Positions 1 to 11,500 of a DNA stretch of 64,000 nt are shown one piece after another. The DNA is from Linum tenue (taxonomy: Eukaryota; Streptophyta; Magnoliopsida; Malpighiales; Linaceae), in the NCBI GenBank assembly GCA_946122785.1, contig CAMGYJ010000008.1, positions 61,486,877-61,550,876 of the forward strand, in the 5' to 3' direction. The notes beneath the pieces were generated by a model. The model saw only the letters and a program-made list of their open reading frames with translations. It was not told where the DNA came from and made no database searches. The position numbers were made by a program, and so were the translations under genes. Position 1 is the stretch's first letter; every line of letters begins with the position of its first letter.

Positions 1-27
1 CTCGAACTAAATGCCCCTTATCACTAG

Positions 28-2088
28 GTGTGTGCGTTTGGCTCGATTTGAGAATGATAGGACTATATCCTTCATACCTCCAGATGGATCGTTTGATCTG
101 ATGACGTACCGACTCAGTACACAGGTACGTCCTATGGATTGTTATTTAATTTATTAGGGGCCTCTTATGAATCGGCCTTTTAAATAGGTCATTTTTGCTT
201 TCAGGTCAAGCCTTTGATTTGGGTGGAAGCTCAAGTTGAAAGGCATTCCAGAAGTCGGGTTGAGATCATGGTAAAGGCTAGAAGCCAGTTCAAGGAGCGA
301 AGGTATTCACTTGTTTGGCTTCAGCTGTTACTGTGTTTCGTGAACTGTGTTAGGCATATATTACTCTCCTATCTCAATACTTCATGTAGTATATGAAAAG
401 GAATTATTTTTGAATCTCCTGAGTTTCTTGATTTCTTACAGCACAGCAACAAATGTGGAGATCGAGTTGCCTGTTCCAGCTGATGCTTCCAATCCTAACA
501 TCAGAACGTCAATGGGATCAGCATCATATGCTCCTGAACATGATGCGCTAATGTGGAAAATCAAATCTTTTCCTGGTGGAAAGGTATGTTCAGTGCTGCA
601 TACATGCCAATTAAATACTCTCAGTCGCGCGAAAGGGCTCCGCATCATATCGTTTATATTAGGCATCAGTGTTCTGTCTGGGGGCTGTCTAACGTAGGGG
701 TGGGATTCGGTCGGTAAACGGTAAATTGTTTACCGAATTTACCGGTTTCGGTATACCGAAGTTGGTCATATTGGTTACCGATTACCGATACCGATTTGTG
801 ACCGGTTTACCGATTACCGAATTACCGGTAAACGGTTACAAACCGGTATTACCGAAATACCGTGAGAAGCGATTTCGGGAGTTTTTCGGTCGGTTTACCG
901 AATATTTACCGAACCGAATTTCTGGAAGTGGGGTGATGTTGTAATATTTTGATTTTTTGAGTTTTTTTCATCATTTTTGTAATTAATAACTAGTCAGGGG
1001 CCCGGCCAGTTGGCCGGGTTCATTTTCCAATCACGTAAACAACAATAGCTATTGTATGCGAGATATGCGTTTCTTTGGTAGTATGAGAAATTTTGATTTG
1101 TTCAAATACTTAAAACATTCAAATTAATTGGTAGTATAAGACAATCAAAATTATTTTAGTAATTCAACCATTTAAAAGGATCAACATCATAATGTTTTCT
1201 GAAACTCTAACTGACTCATCGACTAAAATGTCTTTATGAAAAATGAAAGAAAAACATCATGAAAGGGATTCGGCTCTTATTTACAATATTTTTGAGGCTT
1301 ATACTTACTTACATTCATGTATGTAATATTTTATATTTGTGAATAATGATGTATATGTTATATGTTAGTGGAGTAGGGAGGGGGAATTTCGGTATCGGTA
1401 TTACCGATTTACCAACGGTATTTACCGATACCGTGTTCGGTAAACCGACTCCCCCAACTTCCCGCTCGGCTACCGATACCGCCGGTAAACGGTTTACCGT
1501 TTACCGCCGGTTACCGGTTCGGTAAAACGGTAAACCGTTTACCGGATTACCGTTTACCACCCCTAGTCTAACGTGCTGTGCCATTCAGGAGTATATGTTG
1601 CGGGCAGAATTCAATCTTCCCAGCATAACTGCTGAAGAAGCAACGCCGGAGAGAAAAGCTCCTATACGCGTGAAGTTCGAGATACCATATTTTACTGTTT
1701 CAGGAATCCAGGTACGACTCCCTTAGAAGATACCACTTGCACTTTCTTGTTGATTATTTTTATATCCTGCTGTTAGGAATGATATGAATTAGGCTGTCAA
1801 GAGCAGAATCAAACCCATTTTTGGGATGAGGAATGGTTCGCCATCATAATATCATAGGTCCATCCTGTTAGTCCCAAGCTTATATCCTGTTGTGTTATCG
1901 GACATGTTTGTGATAGGTACACTGATTCCTAAATTCACCTTAGCTGGGGCTATTTGCTTTATCTAATTCACCTGTACCGTAATAATCAGGTTCGGTACCT
2001 GAAGGTCATCGAGAAAAGTGGTTACCAGGCTCTTCCATGGGTGAGATACATAACAATGGCCGGTGAGTATGAACTCCGGCTTATCTGA
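28..2088 (+). CDS. AP1M2: AP-1 complex subunit mu, C-terminal part (gene enters from the left edge)
   Basis: Medium (mu) subunit of the AP-1 clathrin adaptor, which sorts cargo at the trans-Golgi network and early endosome; this part is the mu-homology domain that reads tyrosine-based sorting signals. Five exons can be read: 28-124, 205-302, 442-583, 1589-1711 and 1990-2088, all with GT..AG introns, giving about 185 residues and a TGA stop. Motifs seen include CVRLARFENDRTISFIPPDG, SRSRVEIMVKARSQFKER, ITAEEATPERKAPIRVKFE and WVRYITMAGEYELRLI, which fit the plant AP-1 mu family rather than AP-2 mu (the AP-2 protein ends differently). The start of the first exon (28) rests on the CTAG acceptor and a branch-point-like CTAA. 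Coding sequence looks undamaged. The third intron is about 1 kb because a hAT-type element sits in it. The 3' untranslated region follows 2088 and may run into the palindrome at 2324. The gene symbol is by similarity only; the N-terminal 240 or so residues lie outside. Confidence 0.95.
695..1565. mobile_element. Non-autonomous hAT-type element in an AP1M intron
   Basis: The ends TAGGGGTGG and CCACCCCTA are inverted and are flanked by an 8-bp direct repeat GTCTAACG (687-694 and 1566-1573), the duplication size made by hAT transposases. About 200 bp at each end is packed with GGTAAACGG / TTTACCG motifs in both orientations, which can fold back; the 450-bp middle is AT-rich and non-coding. No transposase frame is present, so it would depend on an enzyme made elsewhere. 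The intact duplication and readable ends suggest moderate age. It lies wholly within the intron between the exons ending at 583 and starting at 1589. Confidence 0.9.
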
Positions 2089-2323
2089 AAGCTGCGTTTT
2101 ATCAGCACGTTATTTCGATTCAAGTCCCTGCAAAAGGCTGAAGATATATCTGGGGATCCGTACAAAGAAAGAAATCACCTGGACGAGGAAGGGGTGAACC
2201 TATATCTGTGATGCTGGGGCATTTTGCATTCTTGTCTTGCAAGACATTGGCTGCTTGAAATTGTCATGTCACCCCACTTGTGAATTCATGTGTCGATTCT
2301 TGTTCATTTACCGGCTTTTCAAG

Positions 2324-3640
2324 GGAAAAAATCCAAAAGTACCACTGTTTAAAAAAAAAATTCCAAAAATACCATCCTATTCCAAAAAATTCCAAAAATA
2401 CCACCCTTTTTTAAAAACCGCCACCCCACCCAGCGGTTTGGTCGAAAACCGCTTGTCGGGGGCGCGGTTTTGGACCAAACCGCGGGCCTAGGGGGCGGTT
2501 ATAAAAAAAAAAAAAATTTGGACCAAAACCGCTGGGTGGGGTGGCGGTTTGGCCCAAAACCGCCACCCCAACCAGCGGTTTGGTCCAAAAGTTCGGTCGA
2601 AACTTCAAATGAACGTAACTTTGCACTCGGGTATCCGATCGTAGCGATTTTTTTTTTCATTTCGCATAACTTTTCAAGATCTACAACTTTTACTAGGATG
2701 AAATTTTCAAAACAGGAACTATTTGTGGATATACGGGACCTTGAGAATAACTTTACCTTTACTTTTCAGAAATCCATGTACATTTTGAAATTATGATTAT
2801 ATTAAAAGTTGTAGATCTTGAAAAGTTATGCGGAATAAAAAAAAAATTCATGACATTCGGATTTTGGAGCACAAAGTTATGGCCGCCCAAAGTTTGACGA
2901 AATAAAAAAAGGTCGTTCGGGGTGGCAAATGACGTTTTTTCGAGACGAAGACGGAACCCGACTGTTTGAGACTTGAAAGATCTCAAAAAGTTATTCGGAT
3001 TCAAAAAATGGAGGCTGCAAACTTTTTGAGATCTTGCAAGCCGCAAACCGCCGGGTCTCGCCTTTCGTCAAACTTTGGGCGGCCATAACTTTGTGCTCCA
3101 AACTCCGAATGTTATGAACTTTTTTTTGATTCCGCATAACTTTTCAAGATCTACAACTTTTAATATAATCATAATTTCAAAATGTACATGGATTTCTGAA
3201 AAGTAAAGGTAAAGTTATTCTCAAGGTCCCGTATATCCACAAATAGTTCCTGTTTTGAAAATTTCATCCTAGTAAAAGTTGTAGATCTTGAAAAGTTATG
3301 CGAAATGAAAAAAAAAATCACTACGATCGGATACCCGAGTGCAAAGTTACGTTCGTTTGAAGTTTCGACCGAACTTTTGGACCAAACCGCTGGTTGGGGT
3401 GGCGGTTTTGGGCCAAACCGCCACCCCACCCAGCGGTTTTGGTCCAAATTTTTTTTTTTTTATAACCGCCCCCTAGGCCCGCGGTTTGGTCCAAAACCGC
3501 GCCCCCGACAAGCGGTTTTCGACCAAACCGCTGGGTGGGGTGGCGGTTTTTGAAAAAGGGTGGTATTTTTGGAATTTTTTGGGGTTGGGTGGTATTTTTG
3601 GAAATTTTTTTTTAAACAGTGGTACTTTTGGATTTTTTCC
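2324..3640. mobile_element. Foldback Mutator-like element (1.3-kb near-perfect palindrome)
   Basis: Starts GGAAAAAATCC, ends GGATTTTTTCC, and is flanked by a 9-bp direct repeat CTTTTCAAG (2315-2323 and 3641-3649), the size typical of Mutator-like elements. Two arms of about 578 bp (2324-2902 and 3063-3640) are inverted copies with very few mismatches; a loop of about 160 bp separates them and itself holds a short inverted repeat around AAAGATCTCAAAAAG. Arms carry repeated AACCGCCACCCC and GGTTTGGTCC motifs and A/T runs. Open frames inside are mirror images of each other and have no protein-like content. High arm identity means recent insertion or arm correction. It lies 235 bp after the AP1M stop codon. 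Confidence 0.92.
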
Positions 3641-3649
3641 CTTTTCAAG

Positions 3650-4015
3650 CTCTTCCTACTTTTTTTTGTCACCAAATTTCTGATGAGCCGACCACCAACG
3701 GAACATCTGTTTAATTTTGTGCTCTGTAGATTTTGCCTATGGCTGGCCTCACTCGTTTTGGATCTTTTTTGTGCTTCAAGGTGAAGTTCTGCCTCTCTCT
3801 CTCTGGCTGGCTTATCATCTGACGCTACCAATATATTACAAGGGAAGTGAAGTTCCGTTGATTACATCAACGGAGTTTCAGTACCACAATATATTGTATC
3901 AGTAGTTTTTGAACCATTGCGTATGATATCGTAATTCGCTTGCTATACAAATTGCCAAACTGTCTTTCCGTAGGCCACCTGCGACTAGTAAGCAGCTCGT
4001 TGAGACTAACAGGCA
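3650..4015. other. Spacer between the palindrome and the copia element
   Basis: About 370 bp that continue the AP1M downstream flank, interrupted on the left by the palindrome. It is T-rich with a CTCTCTCTCTCTGG run near 3793. No gene, repeat or regulatory site was recognised. Confidence 0.5.
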
Positions 4016-5540
4016 TGCTAGAAATGAAATTAGAAAAACAATCGACCGTTGATGGCGAAGCCGTCATTCTAGAAGAAGAAAGACTTCCACTTTCCACCTT
4101 TCCTATTTACTAAAATGTTCACTTTTGTCACTAAAAATATTTAATTTTATTCGTGGTCACTAAGTTTAGTAAAAACTAAAACGTGTCATATTTAGTCACT
4201 CTCCATCCAACTCCGTTAACTTTGTCTGATGTGGCAATTAACTCTCAGAGTTGACCGTTAAAAATGTATAACGTGACAATTAAAAATTAATAAAAATAAT
4301 TTTAATATGCCACCTCATTATCACTACTATTAAAAATAAAATTATTTATTTTAAATCCCTAAACCTGATGAACTATTCTCACCCTTCTTTCTCATCGTCG
4401 ACTGAAATTGGTGAGGGAAGAAGAGGCGAGGTGGAGCTCTCTTAACGGGCCAGCGAACATGACGGATTCGGCGCAAAACCTCTTCTTGCATGGCCTACTT
4501 CCAATTGTTTGGCCGAATTGTTTGGTGTCCCAATTGCTAGAAGAGGACTACAAGGAAAGCCCCTTTTCAGAGAACCATATCTGCGAGTTAAACCTCTCAA
4601 AACCCCTAATTCCCTCCGACGACCCGTCTCCGCTGCTAACCAACTCTTCTCTTCCTCACCTCCAGAAGCTTCCAGATTCCGTGAATTCGTTGTTGCTTTC
4701 GGATCCATTTGGATATGGTAATCGCTCGAAACCTCTCCATCGCGAAATCGAAGCTTAGACCCCTCTTCTGCCTTTTTCGCTTCTCCCCGTTTCTCCAAAA
4801 CCATTTTCTCCTTCCAGAGGGCGGTTGCTACCCATTGCGCTAGAGTCGCAAGTCTCCGGTTCTCTAAAAAGGGGGTTTGTAGTCGCTTAAGAGTAGCAAG
4901 AAGAGGTTTTGCGCCGGATCCGTCATATTCGTCGGCCGGTTAGGAGAGCTCCACCTCGTCTCTTGTTCCCTCACTAATTTAAGTCGATGGTGAGAAAGAG
5001 GGGTGAGATTAGTTCATTAGATTTAGGAATTCAAAATGAATATTTTTTTATTTTTTTTAATAGTAGTGATAATGAAGTGAAATATTTATAAATTTTTAAT
5101 TGCCATGTCAGACATTTAACCGTCAACTCTAAGAGTTGACTGCCACATCAGACAAAGTTAACAGAGTTGGACGGAGAATGACCAAACATGACATGTTCTT
5201 AGTGACCACGAATAGAATTAAATATTTATAGTGACCAAATATTTATAGTGACCAAACATGAATTTTTTTTACTAATTTCAGTGACCAACTTTGTTATTTA
5301 CCCATTTCTTATTAGTTAAAATGTTGCGTTTTAGATCATCAAAGCATTGTCGTGTTACTTTTCATTTTCTTTTTCAGTTTTTGCCAAGTTTGTACTTATT
5401 TCCTTTTTCAAGTTCAACAATAGAGAACCACAAGGAATAGGGCATGGTTGTCGTGTAGTGGCTTGAGCAAACTATATTGTAAGAGATGAATGAGAAAGCG
5501 TTCAGACCTTAGGGTTTCATTTGCTATCAAACACTTTTTA
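4016..5540 (+). repeat. Left LTR of the copia element (split)
   Basis: Begins near TGCTAGAAATG and ends just before the primer site at 5541. Split by a Mutator-like element: LTR sequence is 4016-4119 plus about 5326-5540. Pairing with the right LTR is clear on both sides of the break, for example CGTTGATGGC near 4045 with TGTTGATGGC near 12363, and the TTGCGTTTTAGATC block after it. Confidence 0.8.
4120..5316. mobile_element. Mutator-like element with long inverted arms inside the copia LTR
   Basis: Flanked by a 9-bp direct repeat TAAAATGTT (4111-4119 and 5317-5325). Both arms carry the same inverted blocks, such as CTCCGTTAACTTTGTCTGATGT and GAGGTGGAGCTCTC on the left and their complements on the right; arms look roughly 80% alike by eye, so this copy is older than the palindrome at 2324. 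Removing 4120-5316 and one repeat joins two halves of the copia LTR that align with the right LTR, which supports these limits. The right terminus extends about 30 bp further than the left, so the left end may be trimmed. The middle (4600-4850) is not repeated and might be captured host sequence. Confidence 0.8.
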
Positions 5541-5552
5541 TGGTATCAGAGT
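5541..5552 (+). other. Primer binding site of the copia element (initiator Met-tRNA type)
   Basis: TGGTATCAGAGT immediately follows the left LTR and matches the complement of the 3' end of plant initiator Met-tRNA, the usual primer of copia elements. Confidence 0.8.
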
Positions 5553-6256
5553 TTGGTTCTTAAAATGTAAGGGAAATTCTCTTTGGGTAGCTCTTAAATC
5601 GCCGCCATGCCAGACCAAAGTGATCAAGTCAATACTGATAAACAATAACAAAAAAAAAAAAACGATGAATACTTATCAAATGGAAGATCTTTTTAATATA
5701 CATGGGTCTAAACAACCGTGACTACTTCTGGTTGCATAGAAGCTCAACATCAGCAACTATAATGATTGGAGCAGGGGAATGCACAATGCAATAACATAAA
5801 AAAAAAACAAATTGGGTTTTCTTGATGGTTCTATTCTTGAATCTGGTGAAGCAGATCCAATAAGAGGAGCTTTGATCAAGAATAATATTATGATTTTAAG
5901 CTGGATCCAGCAAGCAGTAGATTCAGAGATAAGAAAGACTATTTTGTCCAGCAAAATAGCAGCTGAAGCATGGAGAAGCTTGCAAGCAAGCTATGGAGCT
6001 GGTGATATTGTAAGAGTTGTAGAGCTAGGGGAAGCACTTTCCAATCTGATACAAGGTAAACAAAATCATTACAAAATGGTATGGTAGGGTTATCACTCTG
6101 AAAGATGAATTAGACAACTATGAGCCATTGATTCATTGTGATTGTACTCCAACAAGTCACAGGGATTTAGAGCCACGAATACGGTTCTTGAATACCATGA
6201 TACAAATTATATTATCAAGTTTCTAAGAGGTTTGAATGAAAAATATCAACTGTAAG

Positions 6257-7225
6257 TAGGGCCGTTAGCGGTGCGGTTTCGGTTTTAACCGAACCGCAAA
6301 CGCGGTTAACCGCCGCTGAGAATCATCGGAAACTACAACCGCCACCGACACCGATTGCCTTGTCGGTTAGCCGAAAACCGCAATCGACGGTTTCGGGTCG
6401 GTGTCGCGGTTAGCTAAAACCGACAAGATCGCAGGGCGAGGGAGGACGAAGGCAGGTGGTGGCGTGGTGCGACGATGGCGACGGCCGACGAAGGGGCGAC
6501 GATCGATGATTACTGGGGCTGGGAGCAGGAGGACGAAGGCGGCGGTGGGACGCCAGGCCGGGTGATGATGACGGCTGGCGGCGGGGCGACGGGGAGTGTA
6601 AGGGTTCAGAACTCGGGAGGGAAGCGGCGGGGGAAATCGTTTTGGGGAAAACCTGACTTGTTTGGGGGAAGAGACGAACGAAAGTGGTAGCGGCCAATGG
6701 GTTATTTTAACAAAAAGAAAGGGGCAATTTAGTCATTTTTCGGGCTAGGGGTAATGGGGTATATAGTCTCTCTTTAAACCCTAAGCGCCGCAGCCGGCCT
6801 CTCACCCTTCTTCAACCTTACCTTCTTCCTCGTCTCTCTTCAGTTCTTCCTCCCAAGAAAAAATATGAACAAACCCTCTTACACTATCCGCCAATCTCAT
6901 CTTCTCTGAAACTTTTCGATCTGCCTCTCTGTTTTTCCTTCTCTTCCATCTCGATCCAACTTAATTCTCCCCAGTGTCGATCCGTCCGCCAACTCCCTCT
7001 TTCGCTCTCTTTACTTTCTTCCAGATTGCAGGGCGACGACGGTTTTGCGGTTAACCGCCACGGTTGCGGTTATTCACCGATAACCGCGGTTATGCATATT
7101 CCTCAAAAACAACAACCGACGCCGACACCGCACGCATATAATCGGTTTTCGGTTATTCGATTAACCGACTTTTCGGTGCGGTTTTTCGGTTAAACCACAG
7201 AACCGGCCACCGATTAACACCCCTA
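6257..7225. mobile_element. hAT-type element with GC-rich, gene-like interior
   Basis: Ends TAGGGCCGTTAGCGG and CCGATTAACACCCCTA with an 8-bp direct repeat ACTGTAAG (6249-6256 and 7226-7233). Terminal 150-200 bp are dense in GCGGTTAACCG / AACCGCGG motifs. The interior (about 6425-7020) is unlike the ends: a GC-rich stretch (6440-6690) with open frames on both strands, then AACCCTAA..CGCCGCAGCC and a CT-rich stretch resembling a plant 5' untranslated leader. No transposase is seen. It interrupts the copia gag. The interior could be captured host gene sequence; I could not identify the donor. Confidence 0.88.
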
Positions 7226-7252
7226 ACTGTAAGATCTCAAGTGCCTTGTGAG

Positions 7253-8501
7253 TAGGGATGATAATTTTGCTCATACGGTTCTTGTACACATACCCATTTG
7301 TTTGGGTTGAGTTTTAATACATGGATTTGAGTTTGTACCCATACCCATTGGTAAATTATAATTTGGTACCTACACTTAATAGATCTTTAGATTTAATACA
7401 TATATTTTTTTTGCATAAAGTCCTCAAAATATCGATGGAAAATTTCAATTTAGTATCTAAATTTTTTTAGCATTATATTTTAATACCTAAACTTTTTAAG
7501 TTCTTACAAATAGATCCAATTTTTTATATTTAGTTAAAACACTAAAGTAAATGGGTTTCCGTACCCACCTATACTCATTTAGGTTATGGAAGGAAGATCC
7601 ATAACCTACCCAAACCCATCTACAAATCCCCAAACCCATATACACTTCACCCATACCCTACCCATAGGGGTGAACAAAAACACCTGCAAACCGACCCACC
7701 CTTCCAAACGAACCAACCCACCCGTATTTATCGCTAAAATGAAGGTTTTGGGTTGGGTGAGGGTTTTCTTTTGTAAAACCCGCCTCTTTGGGTTGAGTTT
7801 GGATTTTGGATTACATAACCTGTAGAACCCGACCCAACCCGTGTTCCAACTATTGGTAGGAGTGCATATCCAAAAAATATTTATGTCGTATATAGTCATA
7901 CTTTTGAGAAAATTAAGATATTTTGTCATGTTTTTCTCTCATGGTCTCCCTAATCTAATGCATTCTTCGGATTACAGTTTAGACATAAATTTAATATAGC
8001 TACGATTCACGTAATCATATTTCTTGCTTATAATTTTAATAAAATAAAATATTATGGGTGCATTCGTTTATAACCTTTTTAGCCCATTTCAACAAATATC
8101 GTGAAAAAAACTAGACATATGTTAAGGTAAATCACATTTTATTAAAATTTAACCAATATTTGTGAATTTTGATACCATTCGCCTTGGTTTATTCGTTTGA
8201 AATTTTAATTAGTTATAAAATATTTTTATGGTATAGAATAATTACATATTTTGTGTTGGGTTGGGTTTTTTACTTAAAAATATCGCCAACCCGACCCAAC
8301 CCAATTAGAAACAAACCGTAGGGTTTAATTTTTTTTTGGGTGGGTTTGGGTATAATATTTCTCAAACCGTAGTGCATGGGTCGGGTGATTAAAATGGTTA
8401 AACCCGTACCATCCGACTCATGTACACCCCTACCTACCCATAATGAATGGGTCTATTTGGGTTTGAACAAAATTACCCATGGGTGTGTAATTGCCATTCT
8501 A
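7253..8501. mobile_element. hAT-type element, older, itself interrupted
   Basis: Left end TAGGGATGATAATTTTG and right end AATTGCCATTCTA are inverted; flanks CTTGTGAG (7245-7252) and CTTTTGGG (8502-8509) agree at 6 of 8 bases, as expected of a worn 8-bp duplication. Motifs such as ACCCATTTGTTTGGGT and AATGGGTCTATTTGGGTTTG near the ends are inverted copies. Gag coding (…LPSKVFQRMLKHER) resumes directly after it. A second hAT-type element sits inside at 7665-8432. Confidence 0.7.
7665..8432. mobile_element. hAT-type element nested inside another
   Basis: Ends TAGGGGTGAACA and TGTACACCCCTA with an exact 8-bp direct repeat CCTACCCA (7657-7664 and 8433-8440). Terminal regions are rich in GACCCAACCC and its complement. 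No coding content. It inserted in the arm of the element at 7253-8501 and is therefore younger than it. Confidence 0.9.
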
Positions 8502-11500
8502 CTTTTGGGGATGAGTTGCCTAGCAAGGTTTTCCAAAGGATGCTGAAGCATGAAAGGTAGTTTATATGGAATACAACAAATGAAAAGTTGTGGCTAATGT
8601 ATAAACTGAAAGTTTAGCTCTTCGTGGACAAGGTCAAAAAATGAGGTCTGGATCAAATACCAAGAGGTCATATTGTACTTATTGCATAAGAGAAATTCAA
8701 ACTTAAGAAATTTGCTATCACAAGCATGGATGGCCTCCTAATATGAACAATAGAATTCCGAATGTGCAAAGAAAAGTACTTAAATGCAAACACTGAAAAG
8801 ACATGGGCACACTAAAAATAGGTGCTTTTTAAGCATTGTTTCCCACCTAACTTCAATCAAAGAAGCAACAAAAATGAAGAAGGTAGAGGAAGACAGTTTT
8901 CAAATGCCATATCAATTGATCAAGAAGAACATAAAGTGAAGCTTACCAAAGTTGATTATGAAAAACTCATGAGTCTCATGAACAATACAAGAGGATCATG
9001 ACCTTTATACTATGCTCATCCTATATCAAAGCTAATGGAAGCTCAGGTAAATACCTTTTTGACTGTACATGACGTGTCAAAAGGAATGATGAAGCAACAA
9101 ATGTGAATTGTGGATACAGGTGCTTCAGACCATATTGCCTGTTCATTAGATCTGTTACATGATTACATGAAAATATATGATGTCTTTATCACTCTACCTA
9201 ATGGAAACCAAATACAAGCAACTCACATATGTTCAACTGAATGCAACAACAATCTAGTCATCAAAGAATTTCGGTTGTGCCCTATTTCACATTCAACATG
9301 ATATCAGTGAGGAAACTTACCCACGGAAAGTCACGTGCTTGACATTTCATTCCGACTTTTCTCTTATACAAGACCTAGAGCAGAAGAAGATGACTGGTTC
9401 TGCTAGACTTACCAATGGCCTTTACCTTTTAGAAGTAGATCCTAGTCCTAAGATCATCATTGCTACTAGGGAAACCACCTTTGGCATGTGGCATTTCAGA
9501 TTAGGCCATGTTTCCCTTTCTAAAATCCCACATCTCAACCAATTTTGTACCTCCATTTAAACTCATAGAGATATGCCATTTGAGGTGTGTCACTTTGCTA
9601 AGCTAAGAAGACTTTCTTTTCCTGTCACTCAGTAACTCTTGAACCATTTGAGTTCATCCATGTTGAAATTTGGAGTCCCAATCCAGGTCCTTCATTTTAT
9701 AGTTTCAAGTACTTTTGACCATTATTAATTATTTTTCCATAATGACTTGGATAATTTTACTAGAGCTAGCTAGATGTAAATTGATCACATTATGCAAACA
9801 TGCATAAAAACAGTTTAAAGCCCAAAGCAAAGAATCAGGAGTGACCAATACAAGGAATTTCTAATGGATGATTTCTATGATTTACATGGAATCATCCATG
9901 AAATGCCCTGTGTTGAAATAATTGAACAAAACAGTAAGGAGAAAGGAAGCATCAATACATTTTGGCCTTGCTAGAACCTTAAAATTTCAAGCTAATATGC
10001 CAGCAGATATTGGAGAGACTGTGCCAAGCATGCAGTCTACTTGATCAATATAGTACCCTCTACCATTCTTCAAAACAAAACACCATATGAAATGTTGTAT
10101 AACAAAGCTCCAAACCTCTTTGCTTTGAAAGTTTTTGGTAGTCTATGTTGTGTCATCACACTAGGAAACCATAGAACCAAGTTACAACCTAGAGCTAGAA
10201 AAGGGGTGATCATTGGTTATGTTTCATGAATCAAAGGGTATAATATCTATAATATTTTATCCCATGTATCTTTTATCTCCAAGGATGTTATCTTCTATGA
10301 AAGCCACTTTCCTTTCAATACTTTACGAGGTAGTGATGATGACAATGACCATTCTAACACAGTTCATGATATGTTTCTACACTTCCTCTACCTTATAATG
10401 ATGATATTGTAGACTTCCCACTACCTAGTGATCAACCAAAAACTTTTCCACTCTCCCCAGCTCCTATATCACGCAATGATTCCCAATATTCCCATACACC
10501 TTCCTCCCCTCCAAACATAGATTCTTCTCAATCAATCAGCCCAACTCTATCTCCATCACCACTTCCTCTCTCAACCTCAAAGATCAGATAGGCAAACCAA
10601 ACTCTTAACTCATCTAACCCAAATTTTTATCTTCTCCAACAATTAGGCAGTTCTAGTCCATCTACTTCTCTTCAAGTTCCACAGACAAGGTACTCCCTCT
10701 TCTTAGCTCTTTCTTATAATCTTTTGGCTCCTTGTCACAAAAAATTTTTCCCGAGTATTTCTACTTGTCAAAAACCTATAGTACTTACAAAGAAGCTTCT
10801 CAATCAGCTCAATGGTCAGTTTCTATGAACCAAGAGCTAGGGTTTTTGATTGAAAACAAAATATGAGATGTAGTTAACCTTCCTAAAGGCAAGAAGACAA
10901 CTAGTAACAAACGGGTGTTCAGAGTTAAGTTTAACCCTAATGGATTTGTAGATAATTTTAAGGCCATACTTGTGGCTAAAGGTAACACAAAATAAGAGAG
11001 AGTGGATTATTAGGATAGTTTGGCTCCAATCAAACTACTCCCCATTTGTTTGGAAGATAGTGGTTGGTCTTGGTCAGTTAGTCGATAGAGGAATTGGAAT
11101 ATTCACCAATTGAATGTGAATAATGCCTTCTCCATGGTGATCTCTAGGAAAAAGTATACATGAACCTTCCTAAAAGGTGCACACCACCAGCTGGCTTTCA
11201 CAATCTTGTGTGTAGAATCAGAAAGTCCTTATATGGCCTGAAACAGGCCCCTAGGCAATCATTCTCTAAGCTGTCAGACAAGTTGTCTCAAGATGGTTAT
11301 ATACAAAGCAAAGCTGATCATTCTCTATTGTTCAAGGTGATATATTCCAGTTATACTTGCATCATTATATATGTTGATGATTTGGTAATCGGAGGTAATG
11401 ATTTGACTAAAATCACTAGATTGAAGACTTCTCTTCATTCAGAATTCAACAGTAAATTTCTAGGCACACTCATATTCTTTTATGGCATTAGAGCGACTCG

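Noticed and set aside
2237..3831. Several short open frames within the palindrome
   Set aside because: They are mirror images in the two arms and consist of repeat motifs; no known protein.
6410..6697. Arg/Pro/Ser-rich frame and its antisense as a real gene
   Set aside because: It lies inside a hAT-type element, both strands are open, and no family was recognised; kept only as possible captured sequence.
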